Source of the DNA: JAVBJV01 sp031546815
GTDB taxonomy: Bacteria > Pseudomonadota > Alphaproteobacteria > Acetobacterales > Acetobacteraceae
Direction of reading: 5' to 3'
Assembly: GCA_031546815.1 (NCBI GenBank)
Contig: JAVBJV010000037.1
Coordinates: 1-13,368 of the forward strand
DNA: 13,368 nt
Part shown: piece after piece, positions 1-7,082 of the stretch
Position numbering within the stretch: the stretch's first letter is position 1
Layout of the letters: each line of letters opens with the position of its first letter
Program-made: the position numbers and the translations under genes
The notes under the pieces: generated by a model
Told to the model about the DNA's origin: nothing
Database searches by the model: none
What the model saw: only the letters and a program-made list of their open reading frames with translations

Positions 1-18
1 CAGTTCAGTCGCGGCGGC

Positions 19-29
19 GGGGGGGGGGG
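19..29. repeat. G11 homopolymer tract downstream of recO
   Basis: An uninterrupted run of eleven G follows three cgg-like triplets near the left window edge. It lies in the 105 bases beyond the recO stop, where I see no convincing gene and no clear terminator. Long G tracts can slip during replication or be miscalled in sequencing. Nothing here shows which applies. Confidence 0.6.
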
Positions 30-105
30 AAACAACAAGGCAGGATGCGATCATCAAAGGGAATACAGGCACGCCCCCAAGACCAGACATCGTTACCTCG
101 TGTGG

Positions 106-894
106 TTATTTTACACCACTATCGCTTTGATTTCGTAACAATTCAAGATTTTCTGCAGGGACCAGCAATGCCAGCACCCGGTCTTCCAGCCGCACGCGCG
201 CCTGGGGCAGCGGTTTGTGCTGCAACCCAAAGGCGTCGCGTTCCAGAAAATGTCCGGTCAGACGCAGCCCGTCGGCCCAGGCCTGCGCGGAACCGGCATC
301 GGCCCGGTCCCCCAGAAAAAAACTGGGCAGACGCAATAACCGGTCTTTCCATTCGCCCGCCGCGTTTGCACTGACCGCGCGACCGGTGCGGGGCGAGACA
401 TAGGCAAGCGCATCAGTTGCACCGGTGGCGGCACAACGTTCCAGATTCATCCCGTAGCCGATCTCGCGCAGCAGCAGCTCTTCCCAGGCGATGTATTCGG
501 GCAGCACGGCACTGCCCTCACCCAGACGCGTAATCAGCCGCAGCAGATCGCCGAACACGCGGGGATGCGCCTCGCGTTCGGGCAGCACGCCTTCCGCCAC
601 CGCGCAGGCGGATGACAAAATGCCCAGCGCGAATGCATCGTCCATCGCCAGCGCCGCGCCGGGATGCACAAGCTCGGCCGTAAAGGCACCAAGCTGGTCC
701 GACAGCCGCGCCATCCAGTGACATTGAATCAGATTGCCCGGCTGCCACAGCGCCACATTGCCGCGCGCCGATCCACCCTTGGCGAGGCCCTTGTGCCGCC
801 CATAACTCTCGGTCAGCACCGAGGCGACGGCACCGCCCTCGCCATACGGGCGCGCATCGAGAACGATTGCCGGTTCCGTCCATTCAACCGACAT
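106..894 (-). CDS. recO: DNA repair protein RecO
   Basis: RecO is the recombination mediator that works with RecF and RecR to load RecA onto SSB-coated single-stranded DNA at gaps; it acts in the cytoplasm. The 262-residue protein has the usual family length. An N-terminal OB-fold region opens with an IVLDARPYGE stretch (about residues 10-80), followed by the helical C-terminal domain with ATGATDALAYVSPRTGRAVS around residues 156-175, typical of alphaproteobacterial RecO. The paired cysteines of zinc-binding RecO proteins are not evident; only the Cys of ERCAATG is seen in that area. The ATG at 894 has a GAGGAG-type Shine-Dalgarno that overlaps the end of era, 12 bases away. It is the last gene of the long minus-strand operon, in the usual order after rnc and era. 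Confidence 0.93.
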   Translation of the reverse strand: MSVEWTEPAIVLDARPYGEGGAVASVLTESYGRHKGLAKGGSARGNVALWQPGNLIQCHWMARLSDQLGAFTAELVHPGAALAMDDAFALGILSSACAVAEGVLPEREAHPRVFGDLLRLITRLGEGSAVLPEYIAWEELLLREIGYGMNLERCAATGATDALAYVSPRTGRAVSANAAGEWKDRLLRLPSFFLGDRADAGSAQAWADGLRLTGHFLERDAFGLQHKPLPQARVRLEDRVLALLVPAENLELLRNQSDSGVK

Positions 895-906
895 CGGGCG
901 TGCTCC

Positions 907-1821
907 TCAGTTCGGGGGGTCTTCCAGGCCGAGTGCGCGCAGATGCGATGCTTCCTCGTCCCAGCCCGAGCGTTCCTTCACGTTCAGGAACAGATGCACG
1001 CGGCGTTCCAGCAGGCTTTCCAGCTGCTTGCGGGCCTGCGCGCCGATCGACTTGATGCGGGCACCGCCCTCGCCGATCAGGATCGCCTTCTGTCCGGCGC
1101 GGGCCACGAAGATGGTGGCTTCAACGCGCACCGAACCGTCGGCCTTGTCCTTCCAGGACTCGGTTTCCACCGTGGTGCCGTATGGGACTTCTTCACGCGT
1201 CTGCATGAAGATCTGCTCGCGCACCAGTTCCGCCGCCAGCAGGCGGTCCGGCAGGTCGGTCAGTTCGTCGTCGGGATACAGGAACGGGCCTTCCGGTAGC
1301 ACAGCAGCCAGACGCGCCAGCAGGTCCTGCACGCCTTCGCCCGTCGTCGCGCTCAGCATGAAGGTTTCGGTGAAAGTGTGCAGCTTGTTCAGTTCGGCGA
1401 TCAGCGGCAGCAGTTCGGCGCGCGGCAGCAGGTCCACCTTGTTCAGCACCAGCCAGATCGACTGTTCGCTTTTCGACAGACGCTCGACGATCTCGCGCAC
1501 GCCTTCGGTGATGCCACGTTCAGCATCAACCACCAGCATCGCCATGTCGGCATCGGCCGAACCGGCCCACGCGGCATGCACCATCGCCCGATCCAGCCGT
1601 CGGCGCGGCTGGAAGATACCCGGCGTGTCGACCAGCAGGATCTGCGAACGATCGCCCGTCGGGCTGGTATGCAGCGCGATACCCAGCACACGGAACCGCG
1701 TGGTCTGCGCCTTGGGCGAGACGATCGACAGTTTCGCCCCGGTCAGGCGGTTGAGGAGCGTGGATTTGCCCGCATTCGGGGCACCCACAATGGCGACGAA
1801 GCCGCAACGAGAGGTGGTCAT
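907..1821 (-). CDS. era: GTPase Era, 30S ribosome assembly factor
   Basis: Era is a GTPase that binds the 3' end of 16S rRNA and assists maturation of the small ribosomal subunit. The 304-residue protein shows the full set of GTPase motifs: the P-loop GAPNAGKST at residues 13-21, DTPG at 65-68 and NKVD at 127-130. The C-terminal KH RNA-binding domain carries GEGGARIKSIG at 250-260. Length and domain order are standard for the family. Its ATG shares four bases (ATGA) with the stop of rnc, so translation is probably coupled. Pairing with RNase III is common in bacteria and fits their joint role in rRNA processing. No missing key residue was seen. Confidence 0.97.
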   Translation of the reverse strand: MTTSRCGFVAIVGAPNAGKSTLLNRLTGAKLSIVSPKAQTTRFRVLGIALHTSPTGDRSQILLVDTPGIFQPRRRLDRAMVHAAWAGSADADMAMLVVDAERGITEGVREIVERLSKSEQSIWLVLNKVDLLPRAELLPLIAELNKLHTFTETFMLSATTGEGVQDLLARLAAVLPEGPFLYPDDELTDLPDRLLAAELVREQIFMQTREEVPYGTTVETESWKDKADGSVRVEATIFVARAGQKAILIGEGGARIKSIGAQARKQLESLLERRVHLFLNVKERSGWDEEASHLRALGLEDPPN

Positions 1822-2486
1822 GATGTCAGCCTAGCATATAAAACGGTGGCTGCCTCGGTCTCTGCAGCCTGTTTGCTATCGCCCTGGGCAATCGCTTCCT
1901 GCGCCCCCAGAGAAACCGCGACGGAGAATACCGGTTTGTGCGCCGGCCCGGTCATCGAAACCAGCCGATAGCTTGGCAGTCCCATCCCGCGGCCCAGCGA
2001 CCATTCCTGCAACCGGCTTTTAGGCGAGGTTGGCGGCGCGATCATCTTGTCGAGCATCGCGCCCCACTGGCTGCGGATAAACGCCCGCGCCGGATTCAGC
2101 CCGCCATCCAGATATATCGCGCCCAGCACGGCTTCCATGGCATCGGCCAGCACGTTGGCTTTCTCGCCCACACCGGCACGCGCTTCTTCGGCCAGCAGGG
2201 TCAGATGGGTGCCAAGCGCGATGGCATCGGCTACCTGCACCACGGAATCGCGCGACACCAAGGCTGCGAGCCGCTTGCCCAGATCGCCTTCCTTGTCGCG
2301 CGGAAAACGTTCGGCCAGCCATTCGGCCATAATCAGGCCCAGCACACGGTCGCCCACAAATTCCAGACGCTCGTTGCTATTATGCTTACCCTTGCGCACC
2401 GCCATGACCGAGCGATGCCGCAACGCCTCTTCCAGCAAGGCCGGGTTGGCGAAGTGATGGCCGAGTTTGGTTTCCAGTTCTGTCAC
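1818..2486 (-). CDS. rnc: Ribonuclease III
   Basis: RNase III cleaves double-stranded RNA and processes the rRNA precursor and some mRNAs. The 222-residue protein contains the signature NERLEFVGD at residues 38-46, with acidic catalytic positions E42 and D46. The second acidic pair, D115 and E118, sits in DAMEAVLGAIYLDGG. A double-stranded RNA-binding domain covers about 155-220. The only start compatible with a full N-terminus is GTG at 2484-2486, three bases after the lepB stop. No strong Shine-Dalgarno is visible, so it probably relies on translational coupling. The stop overlaps the era start by four bases. Confidence 0.96.
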   Translation of the reverse strand: MTELETKLGHHFANPALLEEALRHRSVMAVRKGKHNSNERLEFVGDRVLGLIMAEWLAERFPRDKEGDLGKRLAALVSRDSVVQVADAIALGTHLTLLAEEARAGVGEKANVLADAMEAVLGAIYLDGGLNPARAFIRSQWGAMLDKMIAPPTSPKSRLQEWSLGRGMGLPSYRLVSMTGPAHKPVFSVAVSLGAQEAIAQGDSKQAAETEAATVLYARLTS

Positions 2487-2489
2487 AGC

Positions 2490-3257
2490 TCAGCGCACAA
2501 CGCTGAGGAAACGCGACCAGCGGATCGCGAACGGCCAGGTCCACGGCTTCCACAGCGAGGCCGTCTGGTCGATCGAGAAGAAGATGAACTCCGCCCGGCC
2601 GATCATGTTTTCCAGCGGGATGAAGCCCACAGCGTTCATCACGCGGCTGTCCTGCGAATTGTCGCGATTGTCGCCCATGCCGAACACATACCCCTCGGGC
2701 ACGCGGTATTCCGGCGTGTTGTCCAGCGGTTCGCGGTCGCTGTATTCGATGATCGGATGCTGGCGGCCACCGGGCAGTGTTTCGAGGTAATACTGCGTCT
2801 GCACCGACGGCCCGTCGCCCTGCGACAGATACGTCCCCGCCGCCTCGCGCCGCACCGGCTGCCCGTTGATGTGCAGCACACCGCTGATCATCTGGATACG
2901 GTCGCCCGGCAGCCCCACGATACGCTTGATATAATCGACAGTCGGATCACGCGGCAGGCGGAACACCGCCACATCGCCGCGTTCCGGCACACGCCCGAAC
3001 ACCCGCCCCGAAAACACATCCGGCGACAGCGGCAGCGAGTAATGCGAATACCCGTACGAGTATTTCGACACGAACAGATAATCCCCCACCTGCAAGGTTG
3101 GAATCATGCTGCCCGAGGGAATGTTGAACGGTTCGTACAGCACCGTGCGCAGGCCGAACGCAATCACGACGGCAATAACAATGGTTTTCACATTATCAAA
3201 AAGGCCGCCCGGCTGATGTTTGGTCTTGTTGCGGGCCCGGCTGGAAGAAGTGCTCAC
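2490..3257 (-). CDS. lepB: Signal peptidase I
   Basis: Signal peptidase I is a membrane-anchored Ser/Lys protease that removes signal peptides from exported proteins on the periplasmic face. With a GTG start at 3257 the product is 255 residues. One membrane segment lies at about residues 23-41 (VKTIVIAVVIAFGLRTVLY). The catalytic Ser is S50 in PSGSM and the general-base Lys is K111 in YIKRIVGLPGD. The conserved box GDNRDNSQDSR lies near the C-terminus. The frame stays open upstream to 3371, but a longer start would run back into acpS. The GTG lies four bases after the acpS TAA, the natural coupled position, although its Shine-Dalgarno is weak. The single short anchor resembles other alphaproteobacterial LepB proteins rather than the two-anchor E. 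coli enzyme. Confidence 0.92.
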   Translation of the reverse strand: MSTSSSRARNKTKHQPGGLFDNVKTIVIAVVIAFGLRTVLYEPFNIPSGSMIPTLQVGDYLFVSKYSYGYSHYSLPLSPDVFSGRVFGRVPERGDVAVFRLPRDPTVDYIKRIVGLPGDRIQMISGVLHINGQPVRREAAGTYLSQGDGPSVQTQYYLETLPGGRQHPIIEYSDREPLDNTPEYRVPEGYVFGMGDNRDNSQDSRVMNAVGFIPLENMIGRAEFIFFSIDQTASLWKPWTWPFAIRWSRFLSVVR

Positions 3258-3261
3258 GGAA

Positions 3262-3735
3262 TTATCGAACCTGTTCGGATTTACGGGGATCAAGCCCACC
3301 CGAAGGTGCCGTGTCAAGAAACGGAGCTTTGGGTAACGGCACGGCAGAAATGATAACCTGCGCGAACGCATACGGATATTCGTCGGTCATGGTCAGGTCG
3401 ATGCGTGTCGCCATACCGCGCGGCGCCATCGCCGCCAGATGCGCCGCCGCCCCGCCCGACAGGCGCAGCGTGGGCTGGCCGCTGGACAGGTTCACCACGC
3501 ACAGATCCTGCATGAACACGCCCTGGCGAAACCCGGTGCCGAGCGCCTTCGACACGGCCTCCTTCGCGGCAAACCGCTTGGCATATGTGCCCGCGCGCAG
3601 CTTTTCGGTGCGGCGTTCGGCGCGCTGGCGTTCCTGTGGCGTGAAGACGCGCTGCAGGAAGCGGTCGCCAAAACGCGCCATCGCGGCCTCGATCCGGCGG
3701 ATATCGCAGATATCCGACCCAAGTCCCAGAATCAT
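3262..3735 (-). CDS. acpS: Holo-[acyl-carrier-protein] synthase
   Basis: AcpS transfers 4'-phosphopantetheine from CoA to apo-acyl carrier protein, producing the active carrier for fatty-acid and lipid A synthesis. The N-terminus MILGLGSDICDIRRIE carries metal-binding D8, and YAKRFAAKEAVSKALGTG carries the second metal-site acid E59 and K63. The product is 157 residues, longer than the usual 120-135. About 25 extra residues follow the normal end (IISAVP), rich in Pro, Gly and charged residues, and are probably disordered. The ATG at 3733-3735 shares ATGA with the rsh stop. In many alphaproteobacteria pdxJ precedes acpS; here rsh does so directly. Confidence 0.94.
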   Translation of the reverse strand: MILGLGSDICDIRRIEAAMARFGDRFLQRVFTPQERQRAERRTEKLRAGTYAKRFAAKEAVSKALGTGFRQGVFMQDLCVVNLSSGQPTLRLSGGAAAHLAAMAPRGMATRIDLTMTDEYPYAFAQVIISAVPLPKAPFLDTAPSGGLDPRKSEQVR

Positions 3736-6005
3736 CCACGCGCCCTTTCTACCTGCGTCACGCCACTGGTCGCGCGCAGGGCGGCAATCAGCGTGGACAG
3801 ATGCCGCACATCGCGCACATCCACGTCCACCAGAACTTCCATAAAGTCCTGCTGCCGGTTGACGATCTTCAGGTTGGCGATGTTGCCTTCCTGTTTGGCA
3901 ATCGCGTTGGTCAGGTTGGCCAGTGCATTGCCATCGTTGGCTGCAATCACCGTCACGCGCCCGGTATGCTGCGCGCCCGCCTTCACCGAATAGTCCCAGT
4001 CCACATCGATGAAGCGTTCGGGCGTGGCCGAGAAACTTTCCAGAGTCTGGCAGTCGCGCGTGTGGATCGTCACGCCCTTGCCGGTGGTGACGATGCCCAC
4101 GATCCGGTCGCCCGGCAGCGCATGACAGCACCCGGCGTAATGCACCGCCATCCCGGCCACCAGGCCGTTGATGGGAACGCCGCTTTTACCCTCGGGCTTG
4201 TTGATGACCGAACGGTTCGGCCCGCGCGCCGGCGGCAGCACCATGCGCGGCGCGCGCTGTGCCTGTCGCAGTTCCGGATACGCCGCATGCACGACATCGC
4301 GCGCGCCCAGAGTGCCGTTGCCGACCGCCAGATACAGATCATCGAGCGCCGCCTGTTTCAGCGTCTTCAGAGTCGATTCCAGCACCTTGTCGGATGAGTC
4401 GACGCCTTCCTGCCGGAACGCCTTGGCCAGCATCGACCGACCCAGATCGACATATTCCTGCCGCTGCTGCGCCAGCACAAAACGGCGGATACGCGCGCGC
4501 GCCTTGCCGGTAACGACGAAGCGTTCCCATTGCGGCGACGGCGTATGCCCCTTGGCCGTAATCACCTCGACCTGATCGCCGTTCGAGAGTTCGGTGCGTA
4601 GCGGCATGATGCGGCCGTTGATCTTCGCGCCCACACAGGTGTCACCCACCTGGCTGTGCACCGCATAGGCAAAGTCGATCGGCGTCGCGCCGCGCGGCAA
4701 CTGGATCAGCTGGCCCTTGGGCGAGAAACAGAAAACCTGATCCTGATAAAGTTCGAGCTTGGTGTTTTCCAGAAACTCGTCCGGCGCGCCGGAGTTTTCC
4801 AGAATTTCCAGCAGATCCTGCACCCACGCAAACGTCTTGACCGTGTTGTCCTCGCCGGTCTTGTAGGACCAGTGCGCGGCCACACCGTATTCGGCCACGG
4901 CATGCATTTCGGGCGTGCGGATCTGCACCTCGATCTTCTGGTTGTGCGGCGCGCGCAGGGTCACACCGGTGTGCAGGCTCTGATAGCCGTTCACCTTGGG
5001 GGTCGAGATGTAATCCTTGAACCGCCCGGCGATCACTGGAAAGGCCGAATGCACCGCGCCCAGCGCGCCGTAACAGTTCTCTTTCCCCTGCACGACAACA
5101 CGGAACGCCATGATGTCCGACAGCTGTTCGAACGTCACGTTGCGACGCTGCATCTTCTCCCAGATCGAGAACGGGGTCTTCTCGCGCCCGGTGATTTCCA
5201 CCACCTCGATCCCCGCGTCCTCGCACACATGGCGCAGTTCCTTGCGCACCTCCTCGATCACGTCGGCGCCCTGGCCGCGCAGGAAGTTCAGGCGGGCGGT
5301 GATGGTTTCGTGCGCGTCGGGTTCAAGCTGTGCGAAAGCCAGCGATTGCAGTTCGGTCTTCAGCGCGTCCATGCCGATGCGTTCGGCAAGCGGCGCGTAG
5401 ATCTCCATCGTCTCGCGCGCCACGCGTTTGCGCTTCTCGGGCGCAGTCACGCAGTGCAGCGTCCGCATGTTGTGCAGACGGTCCGCCAGTTTCACCAGCA
5501 GAACGCGAATGTCCTTCGACATCGCCAGCACCAGCTTGCGGAAATTCTCGGCCTGTTTGGTGCGGTCGGACTGCAGTTCCAGCCGGGTCAGCTTGGTCAC
5601 GCCATCGACCAGGCGAACAACCTCGCCTCCGAAGCGTTTTTCAAGCTCGGCGGCGGTGATCGCCGTATCCTCGATCACGTCGTGCAGCAGGCCGGTGATG
5701 ATGGACGCCACATCCAGCCGGTATCCGGCCAGAATTCCCGCCACCGCAATCGGGTGTGTGACATACGGGTCGCCGTTTTCGCGACGCTGCTTGCTGTGGG
5801 CCTGGATCGCCAGTTCGAACGCGTCGTTGACCAGCGCTATGTCCGCTTTGGGGTCGTAGGCGCGGATCTTCTCGGTCAGTTCCAGCTGCTGCAAGGCAAT
5901 CGCCCGATCCTGCAGCATGGCAGGATCGGCGGCGCTTCCCTCAGCCCCCTCGGGGGCACGCAGAGGCGTGGTCAGAAGCGGGTATGTAAAATGTCCCGCT
6001 GCCAC
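3732..6005 (-). CDS. rsh: Bifunctional (p)ppGpp synthetase/hydrolase, RelA/SpoT (Rsh) family
   Basis: This long RSH enzyme makes and degrades the alarmone (p)ppGpp and so sets the stringent response. The domains of the 757-residue protein in order are: HD hydrolase (metal ligands H70, H108-D109 in LLHDVIEDT, D175 in KLADRLHNM); synthetase at about 240-360 (YQSLHTGV at 341-348); TGS at about 422-485; a zinc-finger-like Cys-Cys motif at 626-627 in HYAGCCHALPGD; and ACT at about 682-757. RFKD at 328-331 matches the RxKD form of bifunctional enzymes rather than the acidic motif of monofunctional RelA. The hydrolase residues are intact, so both activities are expected. The start is GTG, with GAGG four bases upstream overlapping the rpoZ stop. 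An ATG at 5918 would remove 29 residues but lacks such a site. Confidence 0.96.
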   Translation of the reverse strand: MAAGHFTYPLLTTPLRAPEGAEGSAADPAMLQDRAIALQQLELTEKIRAYDPKADIALVNDAFELAIQAHSKQRRENGDPYVTHPIAVAGILAGYRLDVASIITGLLHDVIEDTAITAAELEKRFGGEVVRLVDGVTKLTRLELQSDRTKQAENFRKLVLAMSKDIRVLLVKLADRLHNMRTLHCVTAPEKRKRVARETMEIYAPLAERIGMDALKTELQSLAFAQLEPDAHETITARLNFLRGQGADVIEEVRKELRHVCEDAGIEVVEITGREKTPFSIWEKMQRRNVTFEQLSDIMAFRVVVQGKENCYGALGAVHSAFPVIAGRFKDYISTPKVNGYQSLHTGVTLRAPHNQKIEVQIRTPEMHAVAEYGVAAHWSYKTGEDNTVKTFAWVQDLLEILENSGAPDEFLENTKLELYQDQVFCFSPKGQLIQLPRGATPIDFAYAVHSQVGDTCVGAKINGRIMPLRTELSNGDQVEVITAKGHTPSPQWERFVVTGKARARIRRFVLAQQRQEYVDLGRSMLAKAFRQEGVDSSDKVLESTLKTLKQAALDDLYLAVGNGTLGARDVVHAAYPELRQAQRAPRMVLPPARGPNRSVINKPEGKSGVPINGLVAGMAVHYAGCCHALPGDRIVGIVTTGKGVTIHTRDCQTLESFSATPERFIDVDWDYSVKAGAQHTGRVTVIAANDGNALANLTNAIAKQEGNIANLKIVNRQQDFMEVLVDVDVRDVRHLSTLIAALRATSGVTQVERARG

Positions 6006-6007
6006 GG

Positions 6008-6013
6008 CACCTC
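6008..6013 (-). promoter_or_regulatory. Shine-Dalgarno site deciding the rsh GTG start
   Basis: GAGGTG on the minus strand begins within the rpoZ stop codon (TGAGGTG) and lies just before the GTG at 6003-6005. This supports the longer rsh reading and suggests reinitiation by ribosomes finishing rpoZ. Confidence 0.55.
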
Positions 6014-6401
6014 AGCGATGGCCGTTGAGTTCGGCAGCAATCGCGGCTTCGATGTCCTCGGGGGACATGATTTCGTCGGTTGCGGATTCCTCTTCGGCCG
6101 AAATGTCCTGCAGACCAAAAATGTTCTGGTCGGTCGGGATCAGGTCGAGCACTTCTTCGTCCACCGGTTCGGGTTCCGGCGCACGCGCCAGAGACTTCAC
6201 CAGATCACCCTGAAGCTTGGAAAGTTCCAGCTTTTCCTCGGCGATTTCGCGCAGAGCGACAACGGGATTCTTGTCGTTATCCCGCGAGATGGTGATTTCC
6301 TCGCCGCGGCTGATGTTGCGCGCACGCTGCGCGGCATAGAGCACCAGCTCAAAGCGGTTAGGAATCTTTTCTACGCAGTCCTCGACTGTAACGCGAGCCA
6401 T
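6012..6401 (-). CDS. rpoZ: DNA-directed RNA polymerase omega subunit
   Basis: Omega is the small RNA polymerase subunit that helps fold and assemble the beta-prime subunit. In E. coli it also forms part of a ppGpp-binding site. The 129-residue protein begins MARVTVEDCVEKIPNRFELV, followed by LYAAQRARNISRG and NPVVALREIAE, the conserved omega core (about residues 1-65). An acidic tail rich in Glu, Asp and Pro fills about 75-125, as is common in alphaproteobacterial omega. The frame is open further upstream, but ATG at 6401 is clearly correct: it starts the conserved core and has CGGAGG seven bases upstream. It lies 19 bases after folK and 6 bases before rsh, the frequent rpoZ-rsh pairing. Confidence 0.96.
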   Translation of the reverse strand: MARVTVEDCVEKIPNRFELVLYAAQRARNISRGEEITISRDNDKNPVVALREIAEEKLELSKLQGDLVKSLARAPEPEPVDEEVLDLIPTDQNIFGLQDISAEEESATDEIMSPEDIEAAIAAELNGHR

Positions 6402-6420
6402 GCGCGAGCCTCCGGGAGAG

Positions 6421-6987
6421 TTAAAGTTCGGGCGAACGATGCTGATAGCGGAAACCGGCCTGTGCTGCAAGCGCTTCCGGGCGGCCAAGGCAGGTAAGCC
6501 CATCACGCGGCAAATCGGCGGCGATCTGCGCGGCTGTTTTCCCGAGTATCGGGTGCACCCAGTCGGGCGCCACATCGGCCACCGGAACCATTACGAAAGC
6601 GCGTTCATGCGCACGCGGATGCGGTAGAATTAGATCGGAATCGTTACATATCTCCCCGCCTACCGCAATCAGATCCAGATCCAGTGTGCGTGCCGCATTG
6701 GCAACACTGCGCTGCCGACCAAATCGAGACTCGATACGATGAAGAATTTGCAAAATATCGGCACTCTTCATTCCCATTTCGGTTTTCGTACACCGCAAAT
6801 AAAATGCCGCATTTATATAATTAGGCTGATTGGACACTGGCCATGGCGCAGATTTATATACATATGAAATACGGAAAATTTCCGGGCGGTACACCCTGCA
6901 TAACAGCTTGATTACCCGCAGATATATTACGGTTGGTGAAACGTCGCGAAAAAATAGATTTGATCCGAATGCTACCACGATATCCAA
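6421..6987 (-). CDS. folK: 2-amino-4-hydroxy-6-hydroxymethyldihydropteridine pyrophosphokinase (HPPK)
   Basis: HPPK transfers pyrophosphate from ATP to 6-hydroxymethyl-7,8-dihydropterin, the step before dihydropteroate synthase in folate synthesis. The 188-residue protein begins with the family pattern FGSNL at residues 7-11. It has YKSAPWPVSNQPNYINAA at about 44-61 (pterin-binding region), FGRQRSVANAARTLDLDLI with magnesium-binding D103 and D105, and LPHPRAHERAFVMVPVADVAP. It is somewhat longer than the usual 155-175 residues, mostly at the C-terminus. The start is TTG at 6985-6987 with a strong Shine-Dalgarno. The first roughly 70 codons are AT-rich (ATA, TTT, TAT and AAA codons), unlike neighbouring genes and unlike its own 3' half. 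It heads the eight-gene operon. Confidence 0.92.
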   Translation of the reverse strand: MDIVVAFGSNLFFRDVSPTVIYLRVIKLLCRVYRPEIFRISYVYKSAPWPVSNQPNYINAAFYLRCTKTEMGMKSADILQILHRIESRFGRQRSVANAARTLDLDLIAVGGEICNDSDLILPHPRAHERAFVMVPVADVAPDWVHPILGKTAAQIAADLPRDGLTCLGRPEALAAQAGFRYQHRSPEL

Positions 6988-6992
6988 GTTTA

Positions 6993-6998
6993 TCTCCT
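6993..6998 (-). promoter_or_regulatory. Shine-Dalgarno site deciding the folK TTG start
   Basis: AGGAGA on the minus strand lies five bases upstream of the TTG at 6985-6987. This near-perfect site supports the rare TTG start and the N-terminus MDIVVAFGSNL. Confidence 0.75.
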
Positions 6999-7028
6999 AA
7001 TGCGTCGAACTATTCATCTTCTGGGGAG

Positions 7029-7056
7029 TTTACACTCTAACGACTGGCTTTATGTT
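7029..7056 (+). promoter_or_regulatory. Candidate sigma-70-type promoter for the NYN gene
   Basis: TTTACA at 7029-7034 matches the -35 consensus at five of six positions. After a 16-base spacer, TATGTT at 7051-7056 matches the -10 at four of six. It sits in the AT-rich divergent gap between folK and the NYN gene and would give a leader of about 20 bases before the GTG at 7083. The opposite promoter for the folK operon must lie in the same 95 bases or in the NYN 5' end, but I could not pick a convincing one. Confidence 0.4.
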
Positions 7057-7082
7057 CACGCATCTTCAACAGGGTATCTTAC

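Noticed and set aside
101..120. Small inverted repeat around the recO stop as a terminator
   Set aside because: The stem is only about four pairs with a long loop and no following U tract on the recO strand.
45..374. A 109-codon plus-strand frame covering the left edge and the end of recO
   Set aside because: Mostly antisense to recO, Arg/Pro/Ala rich and without family resemblance; not a credible gene.
1938..3353. A 471-codon plus-strand open frame opposite rnc and lepB
   Set aside because: Same reason: both minus-strand genes are complete with catalytic motifs, and the antisense product looks like composition-driven noise.
4656..6497. A 613-codon open frame on the plus strand opposite rsh and rpoZ
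   Set aside because: It is the antisense shadow of intact genes in high-GC DNA; its translation is His/Arg/Gln rich with no recognisable domain and no ribosome-binding context.
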